This document shows positions 26,234 through 33,230 of a stretch of DNA of 64,000 nt, in pieces. How positions within the stretch are numbered: position 1 is the stretch's first letter; every line of letters starts with the position of its first letter. The notes beneath the pieces were generated by a model that ran no database searches, was not told the origin of the DNA, and saw only the letters and a program-made list of their open reading frames with translations. A program made the translations under genes and the position numbers. This stretch comes from Bacillota bacterium. GTDB taxonomy: Bacteria > Bacillota_I > Bacilli_A > RF39 > UBA660. The stretch spans positions 1 to 64,000 of the forward strand of contig SVAU01000003.1 of assembly GCA_015059245.1 (NCBI GenBank), in the 5' to 3' direction.

Positions 26234-27800
26234 ATATTTGATAGAAATTAATTCTTTTATTACGATTATCTTCTGATAATAGAATATCTATAAAATTATT
26301 TAAAGATAGTTCTAATTCAAATGTACAATGATAGTCTTTAGGACTGTATGATCTAAATACTAAGTATGTAGTGTCTGGATCGTATGTATAGTTTCCTGTA
26401 ATAATAGATTCTTTAATATATTTAATCTTTGTTTTATTAATATTATATTTTTCTCTATTATCATCTTTAATGTTTACTAATTCTTCTCTTAATACTCTTA
26501 TTTGATTTACGTAACGTTCTAGTTCTTGGCAATTATGAGATAGTCCACTACTATTCTCTTCTTGTAATTTTATATTTGTTTTAGGTATAAGTTTAGCATT
26601 AGTTAGACATTTATTTATCTTACGATTTATAGCTACTACTTTTTTATTTAATTTAGATAATTCACTTATTATATTTTTATATTCTGTAGTTTCATAATCT
26701 ATTATATTTGGTTTTAATTCATCTAAATCTAATATTTCATAATTAAATAGTTCATTTAAGTTTTGTTCATCATATATATAATTAATATAGAAATTAGATA
26801 TTGCTACAGCATTTTTTATTTCTTCTTGTTTAGATGTTAAATCGAATGTATTACGACATTCTACTATACTATAATTACATTTATATGCATGAGATAGACT
26901 TCTTAATAATTCAAATGAATCTATTAATCTTTTTCTATTAATATTAAATTGACTATCTAAACATTTATATTTATCTTTAATAAAATCATCTATTAAGTTT
27001 TCATAATGTTCTTCATTAAACATTTTTTCTAAAGTTTGTTTTTCTTCTTTAGAGAAAGATACACTCTTTTTATTTATTGTTAATGTGAAGTTTTCTTTAG
27101 CTAAGATACTATTTATATCTTGTAATTGTTTAAAATCATATTTGTCTATTGGAGATAGTACATCTATTAAATATTTTACATTTTGATATGTTAAATACTT
27201 ATTATCTTTTCTAGTAATGTTATATTCAAATAGTCTTGTATCTTTAATAAATCTTCTTAAATCATTATTTTTGACTTCAGGGGTTGTTATAGTATTAAAA
27301 TGATATGTTCTACCATCACTAGATAAATTAATATTATTATTTAGAGATGTTGTTAAGAAGTGAGTGAATTCTACTAACCATTCTGAATCTATGATAAGTC
27401 CATTACCAAATTTAATAGTACTATCACTATTAACTACATATTCTCCTTTAGATAAAGCTTCTCTTAGATAATCTATTAGTATTTCTTCGTTCTTAATACT
27501 AGGTAGTTGTCTTTTAAAGTATGACATACCTCTAAGTTTATCTAAATAATATTTTAGTTCTTTTTTATCTAATTTATTATATGCTTCTTTAGTTACTTTA
27601 TCTTTATAATTCATTATTTGTAATGATGTATAAAGTAAATCTAAAGATATATAGTCGAAATCACTAACATATTTCATTTTTTTACTTTTATTATTGATTA
27701 TTTTATCAATATAAATACCTAGTAATTCATTAGATTTACTCATACGAATAAAGGTATTTAATTTAGATATATTTTCTAATAATGTATTTCCCCTTGTCAT
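26232..27800 (-). CDS. Large hypothetical protein
   Basis: 522 residues, not recognised. No signal or membrane segment; rich in Lys, Asn, Leu and Ile and mostly helical, with a coiled coil at about 390-470 (SELSKLNKKVVAINRKIN and LEELVN-like stretches) and a beta-ended C-terminal part (TYLVFRSYSPKDYHCTFELE). AGGTGAG precedes the ATG. Monocistronic. Probably cytoplasmic and lineage-specific. Confidence 0.65.
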   Translation of the reverse strand: MTRGNTLLENISKLNTFIRMSKSNELLGIYIDKIINNKSKKMKYVSDFDYISLDLLYTSLQIMNYKDKVTKEAYNKLDKKELKYYLDKLRGMSYFKRQLPSIKNEEILIDYLREALSKGEYVVNSDSTIKFGNGLIIDSEWLVEFTHFLTTSLNNNINLSSDGRTYHFNTITTPEVKNNDLRRFIKDTRLFEYNITRKDNKYLTYQNVKYLIDVLSPIDKYDFKQLQDINSILAKENFTLTINKKSVSFSKEEKQTLEKMFNEEHYENLIDDFIKDKYKCLDSQFNINRKRLIDSFELLRSLSHAYKCNYSIVECRNTFDLTSKQEEIKNAVAISNFYINYIYDEQNLNELFNYEILDLDELKPNIIDYETTEYKNIISELSKLNKKVVAINRKINKCLTNAKLIPKTNIKLQEENSSGLSHNCQELERYVNQIRVLREELVNIKDDNREKYNINKTKIKYIKESIITGNYTYDPDTTYLVFRSYSPKDYHCTFELELSLNNFIDILLSEDNRNKRINFYQI

Positions 27801-27817
27801 ATTCTCACCTATTATAG

Positions 27818-27826
27818 ATTATATCA
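27818..27826 (-). promoter_or_regulatory. Extended -10 promoter candidate of the 26232-27800 gene
   Basis: TGATATAAT on the minus strand, 17 bases before the ATG. It forms part of a hairpin ATATCATAAA-gagctta-TTTATGATAT (27821-27847). Confidence 0.45.
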
Positions 27827-27857
27827 TAAAGAGCTTATTTATGATATATGTTTTTTG

Positions 27858-28280
27858 TTATAAGTCTTGTTCTGATATTACTTCTATACCATTAGATTCT
27901 AGTAGATCAACTGTTACTCCATTACCTTCTATTAGGGTACTAGTAAATGTTCCATCATATATTTTTCCTTTACCACATGATGGACTTTTAGCTTTAAGTA
28001 ATGCTTTTTTTACATTAAATAATTTGGCTAGTTTTAAAGTTTCTAAAGCACCTTTTGTATATTCGTTTGTTACATCAATACCTTGATTATTTAGTACTTT
28101 ATCCCCTATTCTTTCTGATGGCGGTCTTGGTGTTGATAGTCCTCCCATTATTTCAGGACATACAGGTATTACTTCATAGTCTTTTATGTATTCTAAGACT
28201 TTTTCATTTAAGTTATTACCACCACTATATTTGCAATCTATGCCCAATAAGCAAGCACTTACTAATATCTTTTCTTTCAT
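27858..28280 (-). CDS. DUF523 family protein
   Basis: 140 residues, the normal length of this widespread family of unknown function. Motifs: SACLLGIDCKYSGG at the N-terminus, PVCPEIMGGLSTPRPPSE, and KAKSPSCGKG. The conserved Cys residues suggest metal or Fe-S binding. AGGTGAT precedes the ATG; followed on the minus strand by the 26232 gene with its own promoter. Confidence 0.92.
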   Translation of the reverse strand: MKEKILVSACLLGIDCKYSGGNNLNEKVLEYIKDYEVIPVCPEIMGGLSTPRPPSERIGDKVLNNQGIDVTNEYTKGALETLKLAKLFNVKKALLKAKSPSCGKGKIYDGTFTSTLIEGNGVTVDLLESNGIEVISEQDL

Positions 28281-28302
28281 GTTATCACCTAGTATTATTA
28301 TA

Positions 28303-28334
28303 CAATAAAAAATGATTAGTTTTAACTAATCATT
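28303..28334 (-). terminator. Terminator overlapping the ASCH gene stop
   Basis: AATGATTAGTT-aa-AACTAATCATT followed by TTTTTATTG on the minus strand. It ends the serpin-ASCH operon. Confidence 0.8.
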
Positions 28335-28721
28335 GTAATTCCATATACCTAAAGATCCTTTGGCTGGGATTGGTTTAGATAACTCTTTTATATCTTCTAA
28401 TACCCAAGCGTATCTACCTATAGAGTATTCTCCACATATATATTCTTGATTATTATTTTTTATTTTAGATATAAATTCTTCATCCATGTAGATACAATCT
28501 ACTAATGTTGCTTCAGCTATGATGTGACCATATTTAAAATCTTTATCTTTTAATAGAGTTATTAAATTATTTATTCTTTCATCTTTTTTAGGTACTTTTT
28601 TTAAACTAGCATGGATGTATATTTTTCCACGATAGTTAGTTTTCCAACTACGTGTTTCAATATATTTTACTTTCTCTTTTATTAGGGAAGCCCATGGTTC
28701 TATGATACTAACTACTTTCAT
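28326..28721 (-). CDS. ASCH-domain protein
   Basis: 131 residues forming a single ASCH (PUA-like) domain, a fold that binds RNA or modified nucleosides; the related YqfB is an N4-acetylcytidine amidohydrolase. Motifs: IIEPWASLIKE, KYIETRSWKTNYRGKIYIHAS (Lys and Arg of the binding pocket), a central strand HIIAEATLVDC and the C-terminal GRYAWVLED. Its first 14 bases overlap the end of the serpin gene, so translation is coupled. Confidence 0.88.
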   Translation of the reverse strand: MKVVSIIEPWASLIKEKVKYIETRSWKTNYRGKIYIHASLKKVPKKDERINNLITLLKDKDFKYGHIIAEATLVDCIYMDEEFISKIKNNNQEYICGEYSIGRYAWVLEDIKELSKPIPAKGSLGIWNYND

Positions 28722-30207
28722 TTACTCTCACTACTTTTCCAATAAATAATATATCATTAGTTTCATTATTAATGATAAGATACGCATATGGTCTATTTAA
28801 GATTATTTTATCTGTATAGTTATCTTCATATGAAGTTAGTTCTACTTGTTTTAAATGACTTCTTATTGTACCTTTTTCTGCTATTGTAAGTGAATTCTTT
28901 TGAGTCATTTTATTAACTGAAATATTATCAGTAGTTATTTTAGAAAAGTTTGCTTTAGAAGTAAATATTTCATTAACATTATAATTAGATATTAGTCTTT
29001 TTATATCTATTTCTGAATTATAATTCATTTTTGGTATACCTATTAATACATTACCTTCTTTTTTAGATAGTAATAATGAATCAATATTTAATGTACTTAA
29101 TTGAAAGTTTTCTTGTGTTTTAGGTAAGATCCCTACAAAGCTATATTTACCATTTTCAAAGTCGTATTTAAATCCTTTAGCTTTAGAGTTTTCTAAATAT
29201 GTAGTTTGATTTGTATACATCATTTCTACTGCTTGAACTTCATTATCTATATTATAGAATTCTGCATCTTTTATATTTTTTTGATGGAATGGAATGTTCC
29301 AACTATAATTGAAATATAAATTATTAGTTATTATTATGTCGTGATGTCCGATAGTATCATGATCTATCATTCTATTTATATTGCTTCTTGCTACTGTTAC
29401 TTCATTATTTATAGGTTCTAATTCATAGTTATATATTGAAGTATCTGCAATAAATTCTTTTTCTACTTTTGATTTATCTAAATTATTAACATATATTCCA
29501 GTATGATTATGTACTTCATTAACTATGTTATATGATTCATTATCACTAATAACATCATCTAATAATTCTTTAATATTGTAGTTGTTATACATTAATTCTT
29601 CTGAAGTTAATTTATATTCTTTTATTGTTTTTTCAGAATAATTATTTCTATTATGAATTCTATTGTATGTTAATTCTGTTTTTCTAAGTAAAAGAATTAA
29701 TTCTTCTTTTTGATCTTTTGATAATAAAGATATAGTAGATAACGTTAAGTTATTATAAGCTTTGTTATTTATTTCATTTATGTAAGATTCATATAAAATA
29801 TTAAATTTATTTTTAGGTTTGTTTTCTGCATTTAAAGTAGATAATCTATTGTTCATTTCTTCATTTATTTTATGAGGATTCTTTTTAAAGTAACGTTTTA
29901 ATTCTTTATTACTATTATTATCTGTTCCATTATAAAGAATTGCTAATGAAGAATTAACATTTATTGGGGAAAGTATTATGTTATTACCTTCATCTACGTA
30001 ATCTAACATGTTTGCTGCATGATTAGCGGAATAGATGTCACCTGTGTAATAAATAGTACTTCCAATTAATACATTGTCTTTTGTTTTATAAAGTATCAGT
30101 CCTACTAATAGACCAATTATTAAACTAATTGATAAGACTGTTGCTAAACCCTTTTTATTTATTCTTTTCCCTTTCGGGAGGAGGTTTGACTTTTTAGTTT
30201 TTGTCAT
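28708..30207 (-). CDS. Membrane-anchored serpin-family protein
   Basis: Serpin-fold protein, 499 residues. Membrane helix at about 22-41, then an outer serpin domain. Recognisable serpin segments: NIILSPINVNSSLAILYNG, NNLYFNYSWNIPFHQKN, the SFVGILPKTQENF region, VLIGIPKMNYNSEIDIK, and the C-terminal RPYAYLIINNETNDILFIGKV. The domain carries a long insert (about 125-290). The reactive-loop hinge is EKGTIRSHLK (Glu444-Thr447 kept, but the following P12-P9 residues are RSHL where inhibitory serpins have small residues), so classical protease trapping is doubtful. Promoter TGATATAAT upstream; overlaps the ASCH gene. Confidence 0.88.
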   Translation of the reverse strand: MTKTKKSNLLPKGKRINKKGLATVLSISLIIGLLVGLILYKTKDNVLIGSTIYYTGDIYSANHAANMLDYVDEGNNIILSPINVNSSLAILYNGTDNNSNKELKRYFKKNPHKINEEMNNRLSTLNAENKPKNKFNILYESYINEINNKAYNNLTLSTISLLSKDQKEELILLLRKTELTYNRIHNRNNYSEKTIKEYKLTSEELMYNNYNIKELLDDVISDNESYNIVNEVHNHTGIYVNNLDKSKVEKEFIADTSIYNYELEPINNEVTVARSNINRMIDHDTIGHHDIIITNNLYFNYSWNIPFHQKNIKDAEFYNIDNEVQAVEMMYTNQTTYLENSKAKGFKYDFENGKYSFVGILPKTQENFQLSTLNIDSLLLSKKEGNVLIGIPKMNYNSEIDIKRLISNYNVNEIFTSKANFSKITTDNISVNKMTQKNSLTIAEKGTIRSHLKQVELTSYEDNYTDKIILNRPYAYLIINNETNDILFIGKVVRVNESS

Positions 30208-30247
30208 AAAAATCTACTTTCTATTGCTCAATATTTTGTGTGTAGAT

Positions 30248-30256
30248 ATTATATCA
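30248..30256 (-). promoter_or_regulatory. Extended -10 promoter candidate of the serpin operon
   Basis: TGATATAAT on the minus strand, 40 bases before the serpin start. Confidence 0.45.
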
Positions 30257-30262
30257 TAATAA

Positions 30263-30724
30263 TTATAGACTGATTTGTTTTTTTACTATCTTAACGATTA
30301 TATAGAATATTGAATAATATAGTAATATCCATATTACTATAGAAATTGCTAATAAGTTAAATTTTTCAAATGTTACACACACTATAATGTCTAAGATCAT
30401 TACTGTAGTTAGTAATGCTATAAATATTCCAATTAATGTATATTTATATAATTGATTTATTTCATATATTCTTTTATTTATGCTTTTTAGTACTTCATCA
30501 TTATCATTTTTACTAAACATAAATGATACGATAGTAAATAATAATTTTAATAAATTAAATAAACTTGTTGAAATACTTAAGAATAGTAATGGAATAACAA
30601 TAAATAGATAATATTTATTAGTTGTTAAAAGTAAATTATAAAATATAATTGATAATACAAAGAATATTGTTATTACTGCAATGTATCCAGTTATTAATTT
30701 AAATTTATGTCTTTTTGAATTCAT
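30263..30724 (-). CDS. Four-helix integral membrane protein
   Basis: 153 residues with four hydrophobic segments (about 11-30, 36-68, 93-113 and 122-145) and a Lys/Asp-rich loop between helices 2 and 3. No family recognised. GGTGAT precedes the ATG; own promoter upstream. Confidence 0.65.
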   Translation of the reverse strand: MNSKRHKFKLITGYIAVITIFFVLSIIFYNLLLTTNKYYLFIVIPLLFLSISTSLFNLLKLLFTIVSFMFSKNDNDEVLKSINKRIYEINQLYKYTLIGIFIALLTTVMILDIIVCVTFEKFNLLAISIVIWILLYYSIFYIIVKIVKKQISL

Positions 30725-30759
30725 ATTATCACCATTTACTTATTCCCTATTCTATTTTT

Positions 30760-30768
30760 ATTATAGCA
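30760..30768 (-). promoter_or_regulatory. Extended -10 promoter candidate of the 30263-30724 gene
   Basis: TGCTATAAT on the minus strand, 35 bases before the start. Confidence 0.45.
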
Positions 30769-30775
30769 TAGTTTT

Positions 30776-31231
30776 TTATAAATGTTTTATTAATGATTCA
30801 TATAAAATATCTACTATGTAATTTGTTGGTTCGATATTGTTTTCTTCTATTAGTTCTTCTACTACTTTATCGTGATATTCTTTATCTAAATATTTAAGTA
30901 TTGATTCTTTTTTATTAGGTAGTGATTCTAAGAAGTTGTTTGTATATGTATTATCTAATATTAATAATGGTAAGTCATTTATCCATTCTTGGAAATCACT
31001 TAGTATTTCTTTAGTACTTTCTTTATATTTAAATGCATCTTTATCATATGAGATTAAGTCTTTGAAATCTTGTAGTGCTATTAATCTTTCTTCTAGTCTT
31101 TCATCAAATCTATCTTGTAGTTGTATTCCTTTTAGTTTTAATGCAGATAGTTGAATTATATCTCCTTTAGAAGGATGAATAGCTGTAGGTATAAGTTCTA
31201 GTATTATGTATTCATCTTTTAGTAAGTCCAT
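30776..31231 (-). CDS. DnaQ-like fold protein without the catalytic acids
   Basis: 151 residues. The first 45 follow the opening of DEDD-type 3'-5' exonucleases: EYIILELIPTAIHPSKGDII resembles YVVFDLETTGLxPxxDxII, then QLSALKLKG. The DxE metal site is replaced (Glu12-Leu-Ile14). LPLLILDNTYTNNFLESL would match the second motif (normally HNxxFD) with Asp but no His. Probably a non-catalytic relative of the DnaQ fold. This is a distant resemblance seen by eye. GGGAGTG precedes the ATG. Confidence 0.55.
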   Translation of the reverse strand: MDLLKDEYIILELIPTAIHPSKGDIIQLSALKLKGIQLQDRFDERLEERLIALQDFKDLISYDKDAFKYKESTKEILSDFQEWINDLPLLILDNTYTNNFLESLPNKKESILKYLDKEYHDKVVEELIEENNIEPTNYIVDILYESLIKHL

Positions 31232-31257
31232 AACTTCACTCCCTTTTAATATAATTT

Positions 31258-31266
31258 ATTATAGCA
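31258..31266 (-). promoter_or_regulatory. Extended -10 promoter candidate of the 30776-31231 gene
   Basis: TGCTATAAT on the minus strand, 26 bases before the start. Confidence 0.45.
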
Positions 31267-31302
31267 TATGGATAATTTTATTTATTATAAAAATATTTTA
31301 TT

Positions 31303-31344
31303 GAACAATAAAAAAAGATACTATTAAAAGTATCTTTTTTGTTC
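31303..31344. terminator. Strong terminator downstream of the high-GC secreted gene
   Basis: AAAAAAGATACT-attaaa-AGTATCTTTTTT, extended at the base by GAACA/TGTTC. The T run works in both directions. It lies 145 bases past the stop of the 31489 gene. Confidence 0.8.
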
Positions 31345-31488
31345 ATGATCTATTTGAAAGTAAATAGGAGTCTAACTTTTAAAAAGAAGAGATAAGTTTT
31401 TCTCAATTTACTTTATATCTTTTTAGTACCTTTGGTGATGGCAATTAAAAAGAAGATATCTGATTTCGTTTCGCTGTTTTGTTCTTTT
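31345..31488. other. Non-coding tail of the high-GC module
   Basis: No gene of normal size. The minus strand here is the 3' untranslated region of the secreted gene. It holds a distant inverted repeat (AAGTAAAT near 31358 and ATTTACTT near 31408). A 21-codon plus-strand frame (31438-31503) is discussed under findings. Overall 31232-31488 has only a promoter, a terminator and this tail. Confidence 0.4.
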
Positions 31489-32271
31489 TTACCAAGTGCC
31501 TGACCAATCAGCAATAGCCGCTGGTGTTGTATCGTAGATGTCGTAAATAACGTCAGGTAGTATTAGTCCACCAACGCCGATTCGTAGATTATTAGCAGCT
31601 AAACTAGCAATAGTGTTACTTGTTGCGTGAGCGTAGTCACCAGCTGCAACTTGATAATCCACTACGTAGTTTCCTGCTTTTTTTACCACAAAAGTTAAAG
31701 TTTGTTCTAGTGAAATTAAACTATCATTTGGTAAATGGAATACAGCAGCTGTTCCGTATTCTTTTACTACATTAGTACGCGAACTTGAATAATAACATGA
31801 GTAAGCGTCTTCGCAATAATATTGTTCAAAAATTATATTTTGTGAGTTCCATAATTCCACATCGTTGTAATGACCTATTGCTATAATATCGTAACTACGA
31901 ACACTTGGAATGTTTTTCCAATATAAATTAGTAGTATATCTATAATATGTTGCGTCTGTTTCAATAGTTGTAGTTAATCTTTTGTAAGTAGTTTCTGTTT
32001 GAGCCATGCCTCTTGCTCCATCAATTGGAGCAACTGGTTCAGTTTCTGTTGGAGCATTATTAAATTCTTCTTCACTTACTTCTACTGTAATAGATGACAT
32101 TTCAGCAAAGTCAGTGTCTCTCATCACACTGGAATTGTTGAAAATGGAAGTTGTTTTAAAGTACTTAACTGTTTCTGCTACTTTAACATAATTATCTTCT
32201 ACTTCTTCTGCTGATACTATAAATGGTATTATTAGGATTATTACAAACATAAATTTTAACCATTGTTTCAC
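31489..32271 (-). CDS. Secreted protein of unknown family, GC-rich for this genome
   Basis: 260 residues. Signal peptide at 1-20 (VIILIIPFIVSA, then EEVEDN). The mature part is beta-rich with Thr/Tyr-rich strands (TETTYKRLTTTIETDATYYRYT), a Cys pair (YYCEDAYSCYYSS) and a hydrophobic Gly-rich section near the C-terminus (RIGVGGLILPDV). No membrane anchor, no sorting signal. GC reaches 38-47% in sampled 60-base lines against about 25% nearby, and codons such as TAC, GTC and CGT are common, which suggests recent acquisition. The start is GTG at 32271, 12 bases after GGAGG. Confidence 0.75.
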   Translation of the reverse strand: MKQWLKFMFVIILIIPFIVSAEEVEDNYVKVAETVKYFKTTSIFNNSSVMRDTDFAEMSSITVEVSEEEFNNAPTETEPVAPIDGARGMAQTETTYKRLTTTIETDATYYRYTTNLYWKNIPSVRSYDIIAIGHYNDVELWNSQNIIFEQYYCEDAYSCYYSSSRTNVVKEYGTAAVFHLPNDSLISLEQTLTFVVKKAGNYVVDYQVAAGDYAHATSNTIASLAANNLRIGVGGLILPDVIYDIYDTTPAAIADWSGTW

Positions 32272-32339
32272 TTTTAATTCATACCTCCTTCCTACTTTTC
32301 CATAGTAGCATGAGAGGTCGAAAATATTGGTAGAGTTAT

Positions 32340-32368
32340 GCTCAACTTGGTTGATTTTCGCTCAACTT
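32340..32368 (-). promoter_or_regulatory. Paired direct repeats upstream of the secreted gene
   Basis: GCTCAACTT occurs at 32340-32348 and again at 32360-32368, 20 bases apart (two helical turns). On the minus strand each reads AAGTTGAGC. The layout resembles LytTR-type regulator sites (two direct repeats about 21 bases apart). It lies about 70 bases upstream of the GTG start. Confidence 0.45.
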
Positions 32369-32432
32369 TTTGTGAATTTATTTTATATTTCTAATATTAC
32401 TAATAATATTTATTTTAATTTATAGATACTAT

Positions 32433-33182
32433 TTATATTTCTGGTGATATCTCTAGTTTTATGTCTTTTATTGTTTTATTTGTGTCCTTATTTATAACTA
32501 TTCTTATAATTAAATTTTTTAATTCTCTATTATCTATAGTCATATTCTCATCTTTATATTTGTTGGTAATTAACTGATATAAACTTTTATTTATATCATC
32601 ATTTTCCACTTCTCTATATCGGGTAATAACTTCTTGATTATCAACCAACATACTTATTTCTAATGACTTTATCTCCTCTTTTGATTTTGCTCTTGATTGG
32701 TGGATGTCTTGGTATTTTAGTTGATCGAATAGTATAGTGCTTTCTCCGTTTTGGAATATTATGTAGCCATTTACGTAGTATTCTTCGTCTGTACTATAGA
32801 ATCTATATACTGATGTTTCTTGGCTTTCTAAGATGGATAGTTTATGTTTATATAATTTATATGAAATATAGTTAGTGAATGCTATGGAGAATATGAATAA
32901 TATAGATATTGTAATTATTTTAAAGATATCTTTTTTCTTAACTTGTTTAGTCTTTTCGTTAGATTCTTCTTTTGCTTCATATTCAGATGTGAATAGTAAT
33001 AACTTATCTATACCTAGTATTTCACTTAATGGTTCTAATAAAGTTATATCAGGTAAGTTATTACCATTCTCCCATTTAGATATTGCTGATTTACTAACAC
33101 CTAATTTATCTGCTAATTCTACTTGAGTTAAATTCTTCTCTTTTCTATATTTCTCTATTAGTTGACCTGTTTTATTATTCAT
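32433..33182 (-). CDS. XRE-family regulator with membrane-anchored sensor-like C-terminus
   Basis: 249 residues. The Cro/C1-type helix-turn-helix is at about 5-60 (IEKYRKEKNLTQVELADKLG, then VSKSAISKWENGNNLPDI). One membrane helix lies at about 90-112, and a C-terminal domain of about 130 residues is predicted outside the membrane. This is a one-component membrane-bound regulator layout. The start is the ATG at 33182, 5 bases after AAGGAGAGG; a TTG at 33203 lies before that site. It could control its upstream neighbour (33229) or the secreted gene at 31489. Confidence 0.85.
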   Translation of the reverse strand: MNNKTGQLIEKYRKEKNLTQVELADKLGVSKSAISKWENGNNLPDITLLEPLSEILGIDKLLLFTSEYEAKEESNEKTKQVKKKDIFKIITISILFIFSIAFTNYISYKLYKHKLSILESQETSVYRFYSTDEEYYVNGYIIFQNGESTILFDQLKYQDIHQSRAKSKEEIKSLEISMLVDNQEVITRYREVENDDINKSLYQLITNKYKDENMTIDNRELKNLIIRIVINKDTNKTIKDIKLEISPEI

Positions 33183-33206
33183 ATAAACCTCTCCTTGGAG
33201 CAAAAG

Positions 33207-33230
33207 AAAAAGTACTCTAAGAGTACTTTT
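33207..33230 (-). terminator. Terminator overlapping the end of the 33229 gene
   Basis: AAAAGTACTC-tta-GAGTACTTTTTCTTTT on the minus strand. It separates the 33229 gene from the XRE regulator gene. Confidence 0.8.

Noticed and set aside
27821..27847. Hairpin as terminator of the DUF523 gene
   Set aside because: There is no T run on the minus strand after the stem; it overlaps a promoter-like TGATATAAT and may be incidental in AT-rich DNA.
31438..31503. AgrD-type cyclic peptide precursor
   Set aside because: The Cys-containing hydrophobic end recalls AgrD, but the acidic tail needed for processing is missing and no AgrB/AgrC gene is in the window. Kept only as a weak small-frame finding.
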